The notes under the pieces: model-generated | What the model was told of the DNA's origin: nothing | The model's database searches: none | What the model saw: the letters and a program-made list of their open reading frames with translations, nothing else | Program-made: the position numbers and the translations under genes | NCBI GenBank assembly: GCA_965223465.1 | Contig: OZ245025.1 | Span: 3,100,001-3,164,000 of the forward strand | Length of the DNA stretch: 64,000 nt | Origin: JAAELZ01 sp965223465 | GTDB taxonomy: Bacteria; Pseudomonadota; Gammaproteobacteria; Arenicellales; Poriferihabitantaceae | Reading direction: 5' to 3' | In this document: one piece after another, positions 35,926 through 44,170 of the stretch | Position numbering within the stretch: the stretch's first letter is position 1 | How the letters are laid out: each line of letters starts with the position of its first letter

Positions 35926-36741
35926 ATGCCTGAATTACCCGAGGTAGAGACCACCCGACGCGGCATTGAAGCCGCACTGGTAAATAACCGTGTGAAAGAC
36001 TTGGTGGTACGTGATCGTCGTCTTCGTTGGGTCGTGCCTGAAGGTATTGAGCAACGCGTAGCGGGGCAGAAAATCACCGCAGTTGAGCGGCGCGCCAAAT
36101 ATCTGCTCATTAAGCTGGGAAATGGCTATTTAATTTGGCATTTGGGGATGACTGGTTCAATGTGTATTGTTACTGAGCAGGCTCTATTCAATAAACATGA
36201 TCATATCGATTTGGTGCTTCAAAATGGCAGCTTGCTTCGGTTTACTGATCCGCGTCGTTTTGGGTGCCTATTATGGGCAGATAAGAACGTATTGGCACAT
36301 CCGCTACTCATTTCACTTGGGCCAGAGCCTTTGGATGATGAGTTTAATGGGGCGTATTTATATCAGCGATCGCGGGGTCGAAAAGTTGCGGTAAAGAACT
36401 TCATTATGAATCAGAAAGTCGTAGTGGGGGTGGGCAATATTTATGCGAGTGAAGCGTTGTTTTTATCTGGGATTTCTCCCGCCCGGCAGGCGAAGAGAAT
36501 CTCAATGGCACGTTATCAGTTATTGGCAGAGCAAATTAAACGGGTGTTATGTGATGCGATACAGCAAGGCGGCACGACCCTCAATAACTTTCTGCAGGTA
36601 AATGGACAACCCGGTTACTTCAAGCAAAAGTTATTGGTCTATGGGAGAGAAGGAGCGCCTTGCGAAGTTTGCACGGCGCCGATCATGAAACGCGTTATTG
36701 GCCAGCGATCCAGTTATTATTGTCCGGTGTGTCAACGCTAA
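35926..36741 (+). CDS. mutM: Formamidopyrimidine-DNA glycosylase
   Basis: Base-excision repair enzyme that removes 8-oxoguanine and opened purines and cuts the strand. The 271-residue protein has catalytic P2 and E3 in MPELPEVETTRRG, the conserved lysine in RRAKYLL (about 58), the intercalation and H2TH region (NQKVVVGVGNIYASEALF), and a C-terminal zinc finger CEVC...CPVC. Complete. Convergent with the LysE gene, one base apart. Confidence 0.97.
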   Translation: MPELPEVETTRRGIEAALVNNRVKDLVVRDRRLRWVVPEGIEQRVAGQKITAVERRAKYLLIKLGNGYLIWHLGMTGSMCIVTEQALFNKHDHIDLVLQNGSLLRFTDPRRFGCLLWADKNVLAHPLLISLGPEPLDDEFNGAYLYQRSRGRKVAVKNFIMNQKVVVGVGNIYASEALFLSGISPARQAKRISMARYQLLAEQIKRVLCDAIQQGGTTLNNFLQVNGQPGYFKQKLLVYGREGAPCEVCTAPIMKRVIGQRSSYYCPVCQR

Positions 36742-36742
36742 T

Positions 36743-37378
36743 TTAGGGTGAGATGTTGTGCAATGCCAATGTGCCAGCGAGCGCTATAAAGAGACCACTG
36801 GTAATCATGGCGATTCGTCGTGGGTCAATACGGCTAACATAGGCTTGTAATTTTCCGGCCGCGAGTGCAATGGAGCAAAAAATGAGCGCAGTTAGGAGTA
36901 CAAACAATGCGCCCATTACGAAAATTTGAAATGACGGGTGGCTGCTGTCGCGATCCACGAATTGGGGAAAAAATGCGACAAAGAACAATGCGACTTTAGG
37001 GTTTAAAACGTTCATCAATACCCCACGCTTGAATAACGCAAACGAAGTTCTATGGCGTTTGAGTGACGCTTGCGCTGGTTGCGTAAGTAATATGGGCTGT
37101 TGCCAGCTTTGCCAGGCTAAATAAAGCAAATACGCCACACCCACCATTTTAATGATGCCAAGTGCAAGTGGTGTTTGGCTAAGCAAGGCACTAAGCCCCA
37201 ACGCTACGGCTAAAGTATGGACAAAGTTCCCGGCAGCCATGCCCAGGGCGGTGGCGATACCTGTTTTAGTGCCATGGAGTGCGCTTAGACTCAGCACCAG
37301 AAGATTGTCTGGCCCGGGCAACAGAATGAGGCCGGTCGATGCGATAATAAAGGGAATAAGGGTGTTGAGATCAACCAC
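36743..37378 (-). CDS. LysE/RhtB-family amino acid exporter
   Basis: A 211-residue inner-membrane protein with six predicted helices. The N-terminal signature is LILLPGPDNLLVLSLSALHGTKTGIATALG, with the family G-P-(G/D)-N motif, and the middle segment KRGVLMNVLNPKVALFFVAFFPQF is diagnostic. Substrates of the family are lysine, homoserine, threonine, cysteine and related compounds; the one here is unknown. It is divergent from the DUF192 gene with under 60 bases between starts. Confidence 0.9.
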   Translation of the reverse strand: MVDLNTLIPFIIASTGLILLPGPDNLLVLSLSALHGTKTGIATALGMAAGNFVHTLAVALGLSALLSQTPLALGIIKMVGVAYLLYLAWQSWQQPILLTQPAQASLKRHRTSFALFKRGVLMNVLNPKVALFFVAFFPQFVDRDSSHPSFQIFVMGALFVLLTALIFCSIALAAGKLQAYVSRIDPRRIAMITSGLFIALAGTLALHNISP

Positions 37379-37433
37379 GAATCAAACTGTTGTTATAATC
37401 ATGTCTCGATTTTACGAGGTAATCGGTCTTGAT

Positions 37434-37940
37434 ATGATGAGTTTTTGTGCAAGATTAGTTGGTCTTATGTTGTTGGTAAATTACAGCCCATTGAGCTGGG
37501 CGCAGACTTGTCATTCAACCGCGGGGTGGAACGATATGGCGGCGCAATCCGTGCAGGTGGTGGAAGCGGGGCAGATCAAAACGCTGATCGTCAAAATAGC
37601 GGATGATAACCGTGAACGTTCAGCGGGCTATCAATGGGTTTGTCCTTCAACAGCACAAAATACAGCAGTATTGTTCGTCTTTGACCGAGAATTTCTATCT
37701 GCTTTTCATATGCGCAATGTATTTGTACCGCTTAACATTCATTTTTTTGATGCTTCGGGTAAGCAGGTGGATGCCTTGGTAATGCGCCCGGAACCGCCTG
37801 GCTTGGGGCTAAAGCCGCGGTATTATTCACCAGCCACAGCTTTTCGATACGCTTTGGAAGTTGCGCAACCTGCAGATCATGACTTGCAATCAACCCCTCC
37901 TGTACTAAGCTTGGTGCTTGATACACTGCCGTTTGATTAA
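37434..37940 (+). CDS. DUF192 family exported protein
   Basis: A 168-residue protein with a signal peptide (MMSFCARLVGLMLLVNYSPLSWAQ) and the DUF192 domain (KTLIVKIADDNRERSAGYQWV, VLFVFDREFLSAFHMRNVFVPLNIHFFDASG). Function unknown. I start at 37434 because an upstream ATG at 37401 would add an acidic n-region to the signal peptide, and a TATAAT at 37394-37399 would put the transcript start after it. The glutaredoxin-like gene follows by 14 bases. Confidence 0.8.
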   Translation: MMSFCARLVGLMLLVNYSPLSWAQTCHSTAGWNDMAAQSVQVVEAGQIKTLIVKIADDNRERSAGYQWVCPSTAQNTAVLFVFDREFLSAFHMRNVFVPLNIHFFDASGKQVDALVMRPEPPGLGLKPRYYSPATAFRYALEVAQPADHDLQSTPPVLSLVLDTLPFD

Positions 37941-37954
37941 ACCAATGTCACGCC

Positions 37955-38221
37955 ATGTCTGAGTTGCAACAACCAAAGCTCACTTTGTATCATCGTAATT
38001 TTTGTCTATTCTGCGCACGGGTGATGAATACGGTTAAACAGCTTGGTCTTGAGGTGGCAACTAAGAATATATGGCGTGATAAGCACGCACACCAGGAATT
38101 ACAAAACGCGATGGGACGTTCAACCGTTCCTGTTTTACGCATTGAGACCGCTGACGGTGAGGTCATTTGGCTACCCGAATCAAATGATATTATTCGGTAC
38201 TTGCAGCAATTGTCCTCCTGA
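37955..38221 (+). CDS. Glutaredoxin-like protein (GST N-terminal fold)
   Basis: An 88-residue thioredoxin-fold protein with redox motif C17-L-F-C20 in LYHRNFCLFCARV and the cis-proline segment STVPVLRIE (about 57-65). The end ESNDIIRYLQQL matches the glutathione-binding part of the GST N-terminal/glutaredoxin group. It probably acts in thiol-disulfide exchange. It is packed between the DUF192 and NlpC/P60 genes with gaps of 14 and 6 bases. Confidence 0.85.
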   Translation: MSELQQPKLTLYHRNFCLFCARVMNTVKQLGLEVATKNIWRDKHAHQELQNAMGRSTVPVLRIETADGEVIWLPESNDIIRYLQQLSS

Positions 38222-38227
38222 TTTGGC

Positions 38228-38680
38228 ATGTTTTGGAATCGCTATAGTAGATTAATTTTGCTTATGTGCGTTAGCACGATGACGGCGTGCGTCAGCCATG
38301 CACCTCCCGAGCCAGCGGCGAATATGACACTTGAGCTCTTTTTTGAAGCCTGGCAGGGTACACCTTATCGTTTGGGCGGGCAGTCTCGTCGTGGTCTGGA
38401 TTGTTCAGCGTTTACCAAAAACGCTTATCGCCAGGTTTATCGGCTGGAATTACCCCGGGAGACTACTGAGCAGGCCAAAATGGGTGTGCGTGTGCGCAAG
38501 GCAAATCTACGCAAAGGCGATTTGGTGTTTTTCAAAACCGGCTGGTTTCAACGTCATGTTGGCATCTATACCGAGAAGGGCAAATTTATCCATGCCTCTA
38601 CCCGTCATGGGGTGATCAAATCAAATCTTAACGACCCTTATTGGGAAAAGCACTACTGGAAAGCACGCCGTATTTATTAG
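38228..38680 (+). CDS. NlpC/P60 lipoprotein peptidase
   Basis: A 150-residue lipoprotein (lipobox TMTAC, lipidated Cys21) with an NlpC/P60 cysteine peptidase domain. The catalytic triad fits C59 (GLDCSAF), H110 (FQRHVGIY) and H122 (FIHASTRHG). It resembles Spr/MepS, which cuts peptide cross-links in peptidoglycan to allow wall growth. Family-typical segment TPYRLGGQSRRGLDCSAF is complete. Last gene of the DUF192-glutaredoxin-NlpC unit. Confidence 0.92.
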   Translation: MFWNRYSRLILLMCVSTMTACVSHAPPEPAANMTLELFFEAWQGTPYRLGGQSRRGLDCSAFTKNAYRQVYRLELPRETTEQAKMGVRVRKANLRKGDLVFFKTGWFQRHVGIYTEKGKFIHASTRHGVIKSNLNDPYWEKHYWKARRIY

Positions 38681-38687
38681 GTAGAAG

Positions 38688-38996
38688 TTATACGCCAAGC
38701 ATGGGCAAATGCTTTAGGCGGTGATAATCAAGTGCCAGTGCAATGCAGTGTTTCAAAGGTTCTTGTGGTAATTTATCATCAACGCGTAAGACGATTGCCC
38801 GATTTTTTTCAAATTCTAATAGGTCGCCGTATAATGCTTTATAGGTTTCACCGAGCTTGGAAGTACAGTGAAAAAACAGATAGGTTTGATCGGGAGTGGA
38901 AGCTTTCCAGCCTATTCTGATGGTGCTTCCCATTTTACAGGTATAGCTCGGTTCTCCCCATTTTAAGGTCTCTTCAAGCTGGCTTGGTGTGTCCAT
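38688..38996 (-). CDS. DUF1801 domain protein, probably lacking its true start codon
   Basis: From the first ATG (38996) the frame gives 102 residues of a YdhG/DUF1801 protein (LEETLKWGEPSYTCK, TYLFFHCTSKLGETYKALYG, AIVLRVDDKLP). The same frame is open upstream to a stop at 39126-39128 and there encodes more of the domain (HPFEAPEVAEVFTQYPDAP, then RAKLLKLRQIIFQTAAE), but contains no ATG, GTG or TTG. An ATC at 39105-39107 stands where initiation would be expected. Either a rare start is used, or the gene is inactive or shortened. Function of the family is unknown. Confidence 0.65.
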   Translation of the reverse strand: MDTPSQLEETLKWGEPSYTCKMGSTIRIGWKASTPDQTYLFFHCTSKLGETYKALYGDLLEFEKNRAIVLRVDDKLPQEPLKHCIALALDYHRLKHLPMLGV

Positions 38997-39128
38997 TTCA
39001 GCAGCGGTCTGAAAAATAATTTGCCGTAGCTTGAGTAACTTGGCTCTAGGCGCGTCAGGGTATTGGGTAAAAACTTCGGCGACTTCGGGTGCTTCGAAGG
39101 GGTGGATCCTATGCTCAAGCGAAAGTTA

Positions 39129-39611
39129 CTATTCGCTAGACCTAATTTTATTTAATAACGCCGTGGTAGAGCGTTCGAACTCAAATGCGATCGAATGGCA
39201 TTGCCCACCCCACGATTGCACTTCTTGGCAACCTACTATTTGATCAATCGGCCAATCTCCTCCTTTAACCAATACATCGGGCTTGCAGCCAAGTATCAGT
39301 TGCAAAGGGGTATCATCGTTAAAATGATATACCGCGTCAACACACCCCAAGGCCGCCACTAGCGCGAGACGATCCTGTAGTGCGTTTATGGGGCGACTCT
39401 CGTCCTTGTTCAGGCGTTTTACCGACGCATCTGAGTTCAGCGCAACCAGTAGGGTGGCGCCAAATTTGGCAGCAGCTTGCAAGTACGCAATATGTCCTCG
39501 ATGCAGTATATCAAAGCAGCCGTTGGTAAAGACTAAGGGCCTTGTGGCGCCATTTAGCCAATGTTTAAGCCCAGCGTCATTGGGTAAAATGACGGCATCA
39601 TGTTGCGTCAT
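39129..39611 (-). CDS. rfaE2: D-glycero-beta-D-manno-heptose 1-phosphate adenylyltransferase
   Basis: Stand-alone version of the C-terminal domain of HldE, making ADP-heptose for LPS. The 160-residue protein has the nucleotidyltransferase motif H37-R-G-H40 (TNGCFDILHRGHIAYL), the LVALNSDASVKRL segment, and the C-terminal FERSTTALLNKIR with the ISTT-like motif. The kinase half of HldE is not in this window. It follows the BON lipoprotein gene on the same strand, 12 bases away, and belongs functionally with gmhB (8429) and the SIS isomerase (40219). Confidence 0.92.
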   Translation of the reverse strand: MTQHDAVILPNDAGLKHWLNGATRPLVFTNGCFDILHRGHIAYLQAAAKFGATLLVALNSDASVKRLNKDESRPINALQDRLALVAALGCVDAVYHFNDDTPLQLILGCKPDVLVKGGDWPIDQIVGCQEVQSWGGQCHSIAFEFERSTTALLNKIRSSE

Positions 39612-39622
39612 ACCGTGTTGGC

Positions 39623-40222
39623 TTACTGTGCTGGCTGCATAAATACTTTTACGATGCGCACCACACCGCTAACGGTTTTCGCCAGCTCGATGGCAGTTTC
39701 TCCTTCAACTGGAGTGACGATGCCCAGCAAATAAACCACACCGCGCTCGGTCACAACTTTGATATTAGTTGAATCGACTGCTTTATCACGAATAAGCTCG
39801 GTTTTTACCTTGGCGGTGATAAGTGAGTCATTAGTGCGACTCGTGAGTGAGCTTTTGCCAACCAGATCAAGCTGATTGACCACTTGGTCTACGCCTTGAA
39901 AGCTGTTCGCGATTTCACCCGCGCGTTGCTTTTGCTGTTCATTACTGACTTCCCCAGTCAATAGTGCGATGCCATTTAAGACAGTAGCGCTTACATGCAC
40001 GCTGCGCCCGAGTGATTTATCCGTCAGCACTTCTTTTAAGATACTGGCTTCTATCAAGTTATCATCAATATAGGTACCGACGGTTCGCCGTTCTTTAACT
40101 AAATCAATAGTAGACACTGCAATTACACCCACAGTGGCGGGAATACAGGCGGTGAGTAACAATACGCCTCCAGCAAGTACGCTGATACGGATGGATTGTG
40201 GGTTAATTCGCTTAAATATCAT
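39623..40222 (-). CDS. dolP: Dual BON-domain lipoprotein (DolP/YraP type)
   Basis: A 199-residue outer-membrane lipoprotein: lipobox LLTAC with Cys26, then two BON domains (about 50-120 and 125-195; GIALLTGEVSNEQQK and GVVYLLGIVTPVEGE are the glycine-strand cores). In E. coli DolP helps outer-membrane integrity and division-site envelope processes. It overlaps the SIS gene by four bases, the yraO-yraP arrangement. Confidence 0.9.
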   Translation of the reverse strand: MIFKRINPQSIRISVLAGGVLLLTACIPATVGVIAVSTIDLVKERRTVGTYIDDNLIEASILKEVLTDKSLGRSVHVSATVLNGIALLTGEVSNEQQKQRAGEIANSFQGVDQVVNQLDLVGKSSLTSRTNDSLITAKVKTELIRDKAVDSTNIKVVTERGVVYLLGIVTPVEGETAIELAKTVSGVVRIVKVFMQPAQ

Positions 40223-40812
40223 ACTTGGTCTCCAAAAAGTTGTTGGTCAATTAAATCGCATAGGCAGTGAATGATCAATCCATGGACTTCCTGAATGCGG
40301 GCAGTGGTGTTATTAGGCACGCGCAATTCTAGATCATCTGGCCTGAGTAAGTTAGCTGCTTCTCCACCGGTTTTACCAGTTAGGGCAATTGTACGTATAT
40401 CCCGCTGAACTGCAGCCTCAATTGCGCGGCTGATATTGGCAGAATTACCCGATGTTGTGAATACCACCAAAATATCTTGCGCTTTTCCGAGGGCTTCGAT
40501 CTGTTTACTAAACACCTGCTCAAAAGCAAAATCGTTGGCAATCGATGTAAGTGCGCTCACATCAGCGTTGAGTGCGATTGCGGCAAGTGGTGCGCGTTCC
40601 AGCTCAAATTTGTTCAATAGCTCGCTGGAAAAATGCAGTGCATCAGCGGATGAGCCTCCGTTTCCACAGATGAGTAACTTTCCCCCCGCAGCGAGCACTT
40701 CGGCCATCCTCGCTGCGCTGATCTCGATTTTATCAGCCAGGCTTTCTAAAGATTCAGCGAGTGCTTGTTGGCTGTGCTCGAAATGTTGGGTAATTCTTTG
40801 GCTGGCCTTCAT
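40219..40812 (-). CDS. gmhA: SIS-domain phosphoheptose isomerase / DiaA-like protein
   Basis: A 197-residue SIS protein. It occupies the yraO (diaA) position between yraN and dolP, but the Pseudomonas protein in the same place is annotated as GmhA. G50-N-G-G-S-S binds sugar phosphate; E64 (SSELLNKFE) and H182 (EVHGLIIHCLCD) match the catalytic Glu and His of GmhA. With rfaE2 two genes downstream, a sedoheptulose-7-phosphate isomerase role is likely. A DiaA-like role in DnaA-dependent replication initiation cannot be excluded; the symbol is therefore tentative. Confidence 0.8.
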   Translation of the reverse strand: MKASQRITQHFEHSQQALAESLESLADKIEISAARMAEVLAAGGKLLICGNGGSSADALHFSSELLNKFELERAPLAAIALNADVSALTSIANDFAFEQVFSKQIEALGKAQDILVVFTTSGNSANISRAIEAAVQRDIRTIALTGKTGGEAANLLRPDDLELRVPNNTTARIQEVHGLIIHCLCDLIDQQLFGDQV

Positions 40813-40835
40813 TTAAAGTTTGATATTGTGTTTGC

Positions 40836-41213
40836 CTAGTTGGCTTGGAAAGCGTCCTGGATCCAGTTTATATCGGGTTCGTCCAGCTTACCACCAAGTT
40901 CAATAATATCAAAACGGCAGCTATCGAAGCGAGTTTTGTATTGAGTTTGCATATAGTGTTCAGCTGTTTTGATCAATTTTTGTTGCTTGCGTTGATCGAC
41001 ACTTTCAAGGCCCCCACCATAAAGTTGTGAGTTGCGATAGCGTACTTCAACAAACACCCATTCGTCTTTATCGCGCATCAGCGCATCAACCTCACCATAC
41101 GGACTTCGAATATTTTGTCCAACCAAGGTCAAACCCTTTTTTTGTAGATATTTTACTGCCAGTTGCTCTCCGCGTTTGCCTTTACGGTTGGTGTTGCGAA
41201 ATCCAAACTTCAT
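40836..41213 (-). CDS. yraN: UPF0102 endonuclease-fold protein YraN
   Basis: A 125-residue protein of the YraN family, with a restriction-endonuclease-like fold: RGEQLAVKYLQKKGL near the start, then GEVDALMRDKDEWVFVEVRYR, with the acidic and E-x-R residues of the PD-(D/E)xK core. Role unknown. I start at 41213, 17 bases after the lpoA stop, because MKFGFRNTNRKGKRGE is the natural family start and the longer frame (41276) would overlap lpoA. Confidence 0.88.
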   Translation of the reverse strand: MKFGFRNTNRKGKRGEQLAVKYLQKKGLTLVGQNIRSPYGEVDALMRDKDEWVFVEVRYRNSQLYGGGLESVDQRKQQKLIKTAEHYMQTQYKTRFDSCRFDIIELGGKLDEPDINWIQDAFQAN

Positions 41214-41230
41214 CGAGGTTGCTTGCCTGT

Positions 41231-43171
41231 CTATTGAGCAGAAACAGCAATATTGTCTGCGGTATATTCTCCCCACCCAACTTCATGTTGCAGGTTTCGA
41301 GTTTCATCCATACGCAGTGACATGACGGGTGTCTGGAATTGGTAATACTGATCTGTTTGTAACTGGTTGAGTTGAGGAATGACTTCAAAGGCAGCATAGC
41401 CAAGCGCATACAGACGGTTGAGCGTTGGACTGGCGTAGGGCAATTGTCGCGCAGGCAGCCCATTGCTGGTGGTGCCTTGACTGATTGCCGCTGGAGCTAA
41501 TGCATTGAGCAACCAGGGTAAATCAGCAAAATGCATGCCTTTAAGATCTTCGTCTGCCAGTTTATTGAACTTTCGGCCAGCTGCAGTCGCCGTAGCATAA
41601 ACAGGCAGCGTATGCCCGCGATAAAATTTCACCAGTGGTAAGATGTTACGCGCGTCTTTATTGTTGCCTGCCAGGAAAATAAAATCGACATCATCGCGAC
41701 GGCGTACACTAAATTCAAGTTGCCTACCGACCAAATCCTGGAGTCTTGCATGACGTATTTCACTGGCGTTAATATTCAGTAAATTCTTAACCTCGACGGA
41801 ATGATCCTGTTGCCCAGGCAAAAAGCGTTGTTTGCCTACGACGCTTCCCCCTCGTTCCTCAAAAGCAGCGGTAAATGCAGCGCTGACGCGCGCACCCCAG
41901 GCATTATTTTTCTCCATTACCAGTGCCTGACGTAAACCCAGGTTGATGGCTCGTTCGGCAATCGCGACTGCATCTTGTTCTGGTGACAGGGCAAGCCCCC
42001 ATACATTTGGAATGTTATTTTGGATTGGCGTGAGCTCACCTAAAACCATGGTCGAGGTGTATGGGCCGGATGGATTGTTTAAATAGTTCAATAAAGCTTG
42101 TACGCTTTTGCGTCCGAGTGGGCCGACCACAAAATCAGCGCCCTCATTAACCGCACTTTGATAATAAAACCCGACCAAATCATCCTCGCTGCCAAAATCA
42201 TATACTCGACTGGTATCAAAGTGACCATTTGCTTCTATGGCCGCCTCAAAGCCTGCCTTAAACGCTTGTGCTGCTTTTCCCAGCCGGGAAGTCAAGGGAA
42301 GTAATAAAGCAATTTGGTTACTGGTAATGGGCCCACCAGCAATGGGTCCACCGCTGATCAAGGCGCCCAATGCTGTAATCTGTGCGGGATGATTTGGATA
42401 ACGTTCTTGCCATTGGTCAAGCTGGGTTTGGTCAAACGGCTGGGTTTGCTTTAGCGCAGCCAGATCAAGCCACCCTTTAAGTATGTTGTCAGCCGTGTTG
42501 CGCTCATAGAATGAAAACAATCCTGGTTCACTACTGAGCGAACTTAATATCAGTCTTTGGTTTTCAATTCGCGGAGTTTCATCAAGTAAAGGATCCAGGT
42601 TCAGGCGTGAGGTGACGGCACGTTTGGTGTTTTGTTGTTGTTCTGCGATCGCGATATCAAGCTCAAGCAAGCGTTTATAGTTACCCTGGTTCATGGTCCC
42701 GCCGTTGATCACTTCGTGTAATATGCTATCAGCGAGATCGGTATTGCCAGATAACAACGCATAGCGGGCTCTGAGCAGATTAACTTGAATGCGCTGTTCG
42801 CTCCCCAGTGTTGTCGTATCGAACTGATCCAACAGGGTAAACGCGGTGGATAAATGCTGCTGGTCTAGAAATAATTCAATTGCGCGCAACAATAAAATAT
42901 TGCGTTCTGCGATGGGTTGATCACGGGATAATTCAACCAGTTGCCAGGGGTCAGTGATGCTTGCCAGCATCGGGTTGCCCAGGCTTTCGATGGTTTGCTC
43001 TTCATCCAGCGGATGGGTCGTAACCTCGATTGTAGTGTTGTCAACTTGCTGGGTGGATGATGAATCTTGAGGGAGTGGTGTTTGTCTCGGTGCGCATGCG
43101 GTGAAAACCATGCTTGAACAGAAGACAATAGCGAGGCTAAAAATCTTTATTGGGTGCTTGCGGTGTATCAT
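41231..43171 (-). CDS. lpoA: Penicillin-binding protein activator LpoA
   Basis: Outer-membrane lipoprotein that reaches through the peptidoglycan to stimulate PBP1A. The 646-residue protein has lipobox FTAC (Cys26), an N-terminal TPR-like domain (about 60-290), and a C-terminal periplasmic-binding-protein-like domain (about 300-620; NQIALLLPLTSRLGKAAQAFKAGF begins it). The upstream frame to 43327 overlaps the divergent rsmI start, so I take the ATG at 43171, which begins the lipoprotein signal. The matching PBP1A is at 12637. Confidence 0.92.
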   Translation of the reverse strand: MIHRKHPIKIFSLAIVFCSSMVFTACAPRQTPLPQDSSSTQQVDNTTIEVTTHPLDEEQTIESLGNPMLASITDPWQLVELSRDQPIAERNILLLRAIELFLDQQHLSTAFTLLDQFDTTTLGSEQRIQVNLLRARYALLSGNTDLADSILHEVINGGTMNQGNYKRLLELDIAIAEQQQNTKRAVTSRLNLDPLLDETPRIENQRLILSSLSSEPGLFSFYERNTADNILKGWLDLAALKQTQPFDQTQLDQWQERYPNHPAQITALGALISGGPIAGGPITSNQIALLLPLTSRLGKAAQAFKAGFEAAIEANGHFDTSRVYDFGSEDDLVGFYYQSAVNEGADFVVGPLGRKSVQALLNYLNNPSGPYTSTMVLGELTPIQNNIPNVWGLALSPEQDAVAIAERAINLGLRQALVMEKNNAWGARVSAAFTAAFEERGGSVVGKQRFLPGQQDHSVEVKNLLNINASEIRHARLQDLVGRQLEFSVRRRDDVDFIFLAGNNKDARNILPLVKFYRGHTLPVYATATAAGRKFNKLADEDLKGMHFADLPWLLNALAPAAISQGTTSNGLPARQLPYASPTLNRLYALGYAAFEVIPQLNQLQTDQYYQFQTPVMSLRMDETRNLQHEVGWGEYTADNIAVSAQ

Positions 43172-43319
43172 GGGGGTTGTCACAATCGGAGTTGAATAGT
43201 GATTCCGGATAAATGAGGCGCTGAGTATAAGCCAGCAATCGGGTAACAGCAAAGTTGGCGACGATAAATTACGGCGGGCTGAGCGACCCTTTAAAGACAA
43301 ACCAATACAAGATAATCGT

Positions 43320-44162
43320 GTGAGCAATCAACCAGGCAATTTATATGTTGTCGCTACGCCAATTGGCAACTTGAAAGATATAAGCTACCGTGCAGTGGAG
43401 ACGTTGCGGCAGGTTGACGTGATTTTGGTAGAAGATACGCGCAATGCCGCCAAGCTGATGCAGCACTATAAGATAATACGGCCGTTAAAAGCGTTACACG
43501 AACATAACGAAGCCCGGCTTGCGCCTGGGCTTATCCAAAAACTAATAAGCGGGCAAAATTTTGCTTTAATTAGCGACGCAGGAACACCGCTGGTAAGTGA
43601 TCCAGGCTTTCGGCTGGTGCAAGCTGCGATAGAAGCGGGTATTCAGCCCATTACCATTCCAGGCGCATGCGCAGCCATTGCCGCCTTATCGATAGCCGGG
43701 TTGCCGACAGACCGGTTTGTGTTTGAAGGATTTTTGCCTGCGAAACGCGCCGCGCGTGAGCGAGCTTTGCAGGGTTTAAAAAGCGATCCGCGTACCCTCG
43801 TATTTTACGAAGCCAAGCATCGTATTCATGCGTTTCTTAAGTCTATGGCGAGTGTTTTTGGGGCGAATCGAAGCGCGGTGGTTGCCCGCGAGCTAACCAA
43901 AAAGTTTGAAAGCGTGTATCATGGTACGCTTTCTAGCATCCTTGATCAAATAAGGGCCGATGAGCAGGCAAGCAAGGGGGAATTTGTGGTGATGCTGCAA
44001 GGCGCCGATATGGCTCAGCATGAAGTCGATATCGATGCCGTTTTGATTCCGCTGTTAAGCGAAATGAGTGTAACCAAAGCCAGTAAATTGGCCGCAAAAA
44101 TAAGCGGCGTCAATAAAAATAAGTGCTATCAGCGCGCATTGCAATTGCAGGAAACAAAGTAA
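43320..44162 (+). CDS. rsmI: 16S rRNA (cytidine1402-2'-O)-methyltransferase
   Basis: Tetrapyrrole-methylase-fold enzyme that methylates the ribose of C1402 in 16S rRNA. The 280-residue protein has NLYVVATPIGNLKDISYRAVETL, VEDTRNAAKLMQHY, LISDAGTPLVSDPGFRLV and VVARELTKKFESVYHG, all signature segments. It begins with GTG at 43320 and is divergent from lpoA, the standard yraL-yraM arrangement. hisC starts eight bases after its stop. Confidence 0.95.
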   Translation: MSNQPGNLYVVATPIGNLKDISYRAVETLRQVDVILVEDTRNAAKLMQHYKIIRPLKALHEHNEARLAPGLIQKLISGQNFALISDAGTPLVSDPGFRLVQAAIEAGIQPITIPGACAAIAALSIAGLPTDRFVFEGFLPAKRAARERALQGLKSDPRTLVFYEAKHRIHAFLKSMASVFGANRSAVVARELTKKFESVYHGTLSSILDQIRADEQASKGEFVVMLQGADMAQHEVDIDAVLIPLLSEMSVTKASKLAAKISGVNKNKCYQRALQLQETK

Positions 44163-44170
44163 ATATAGAA

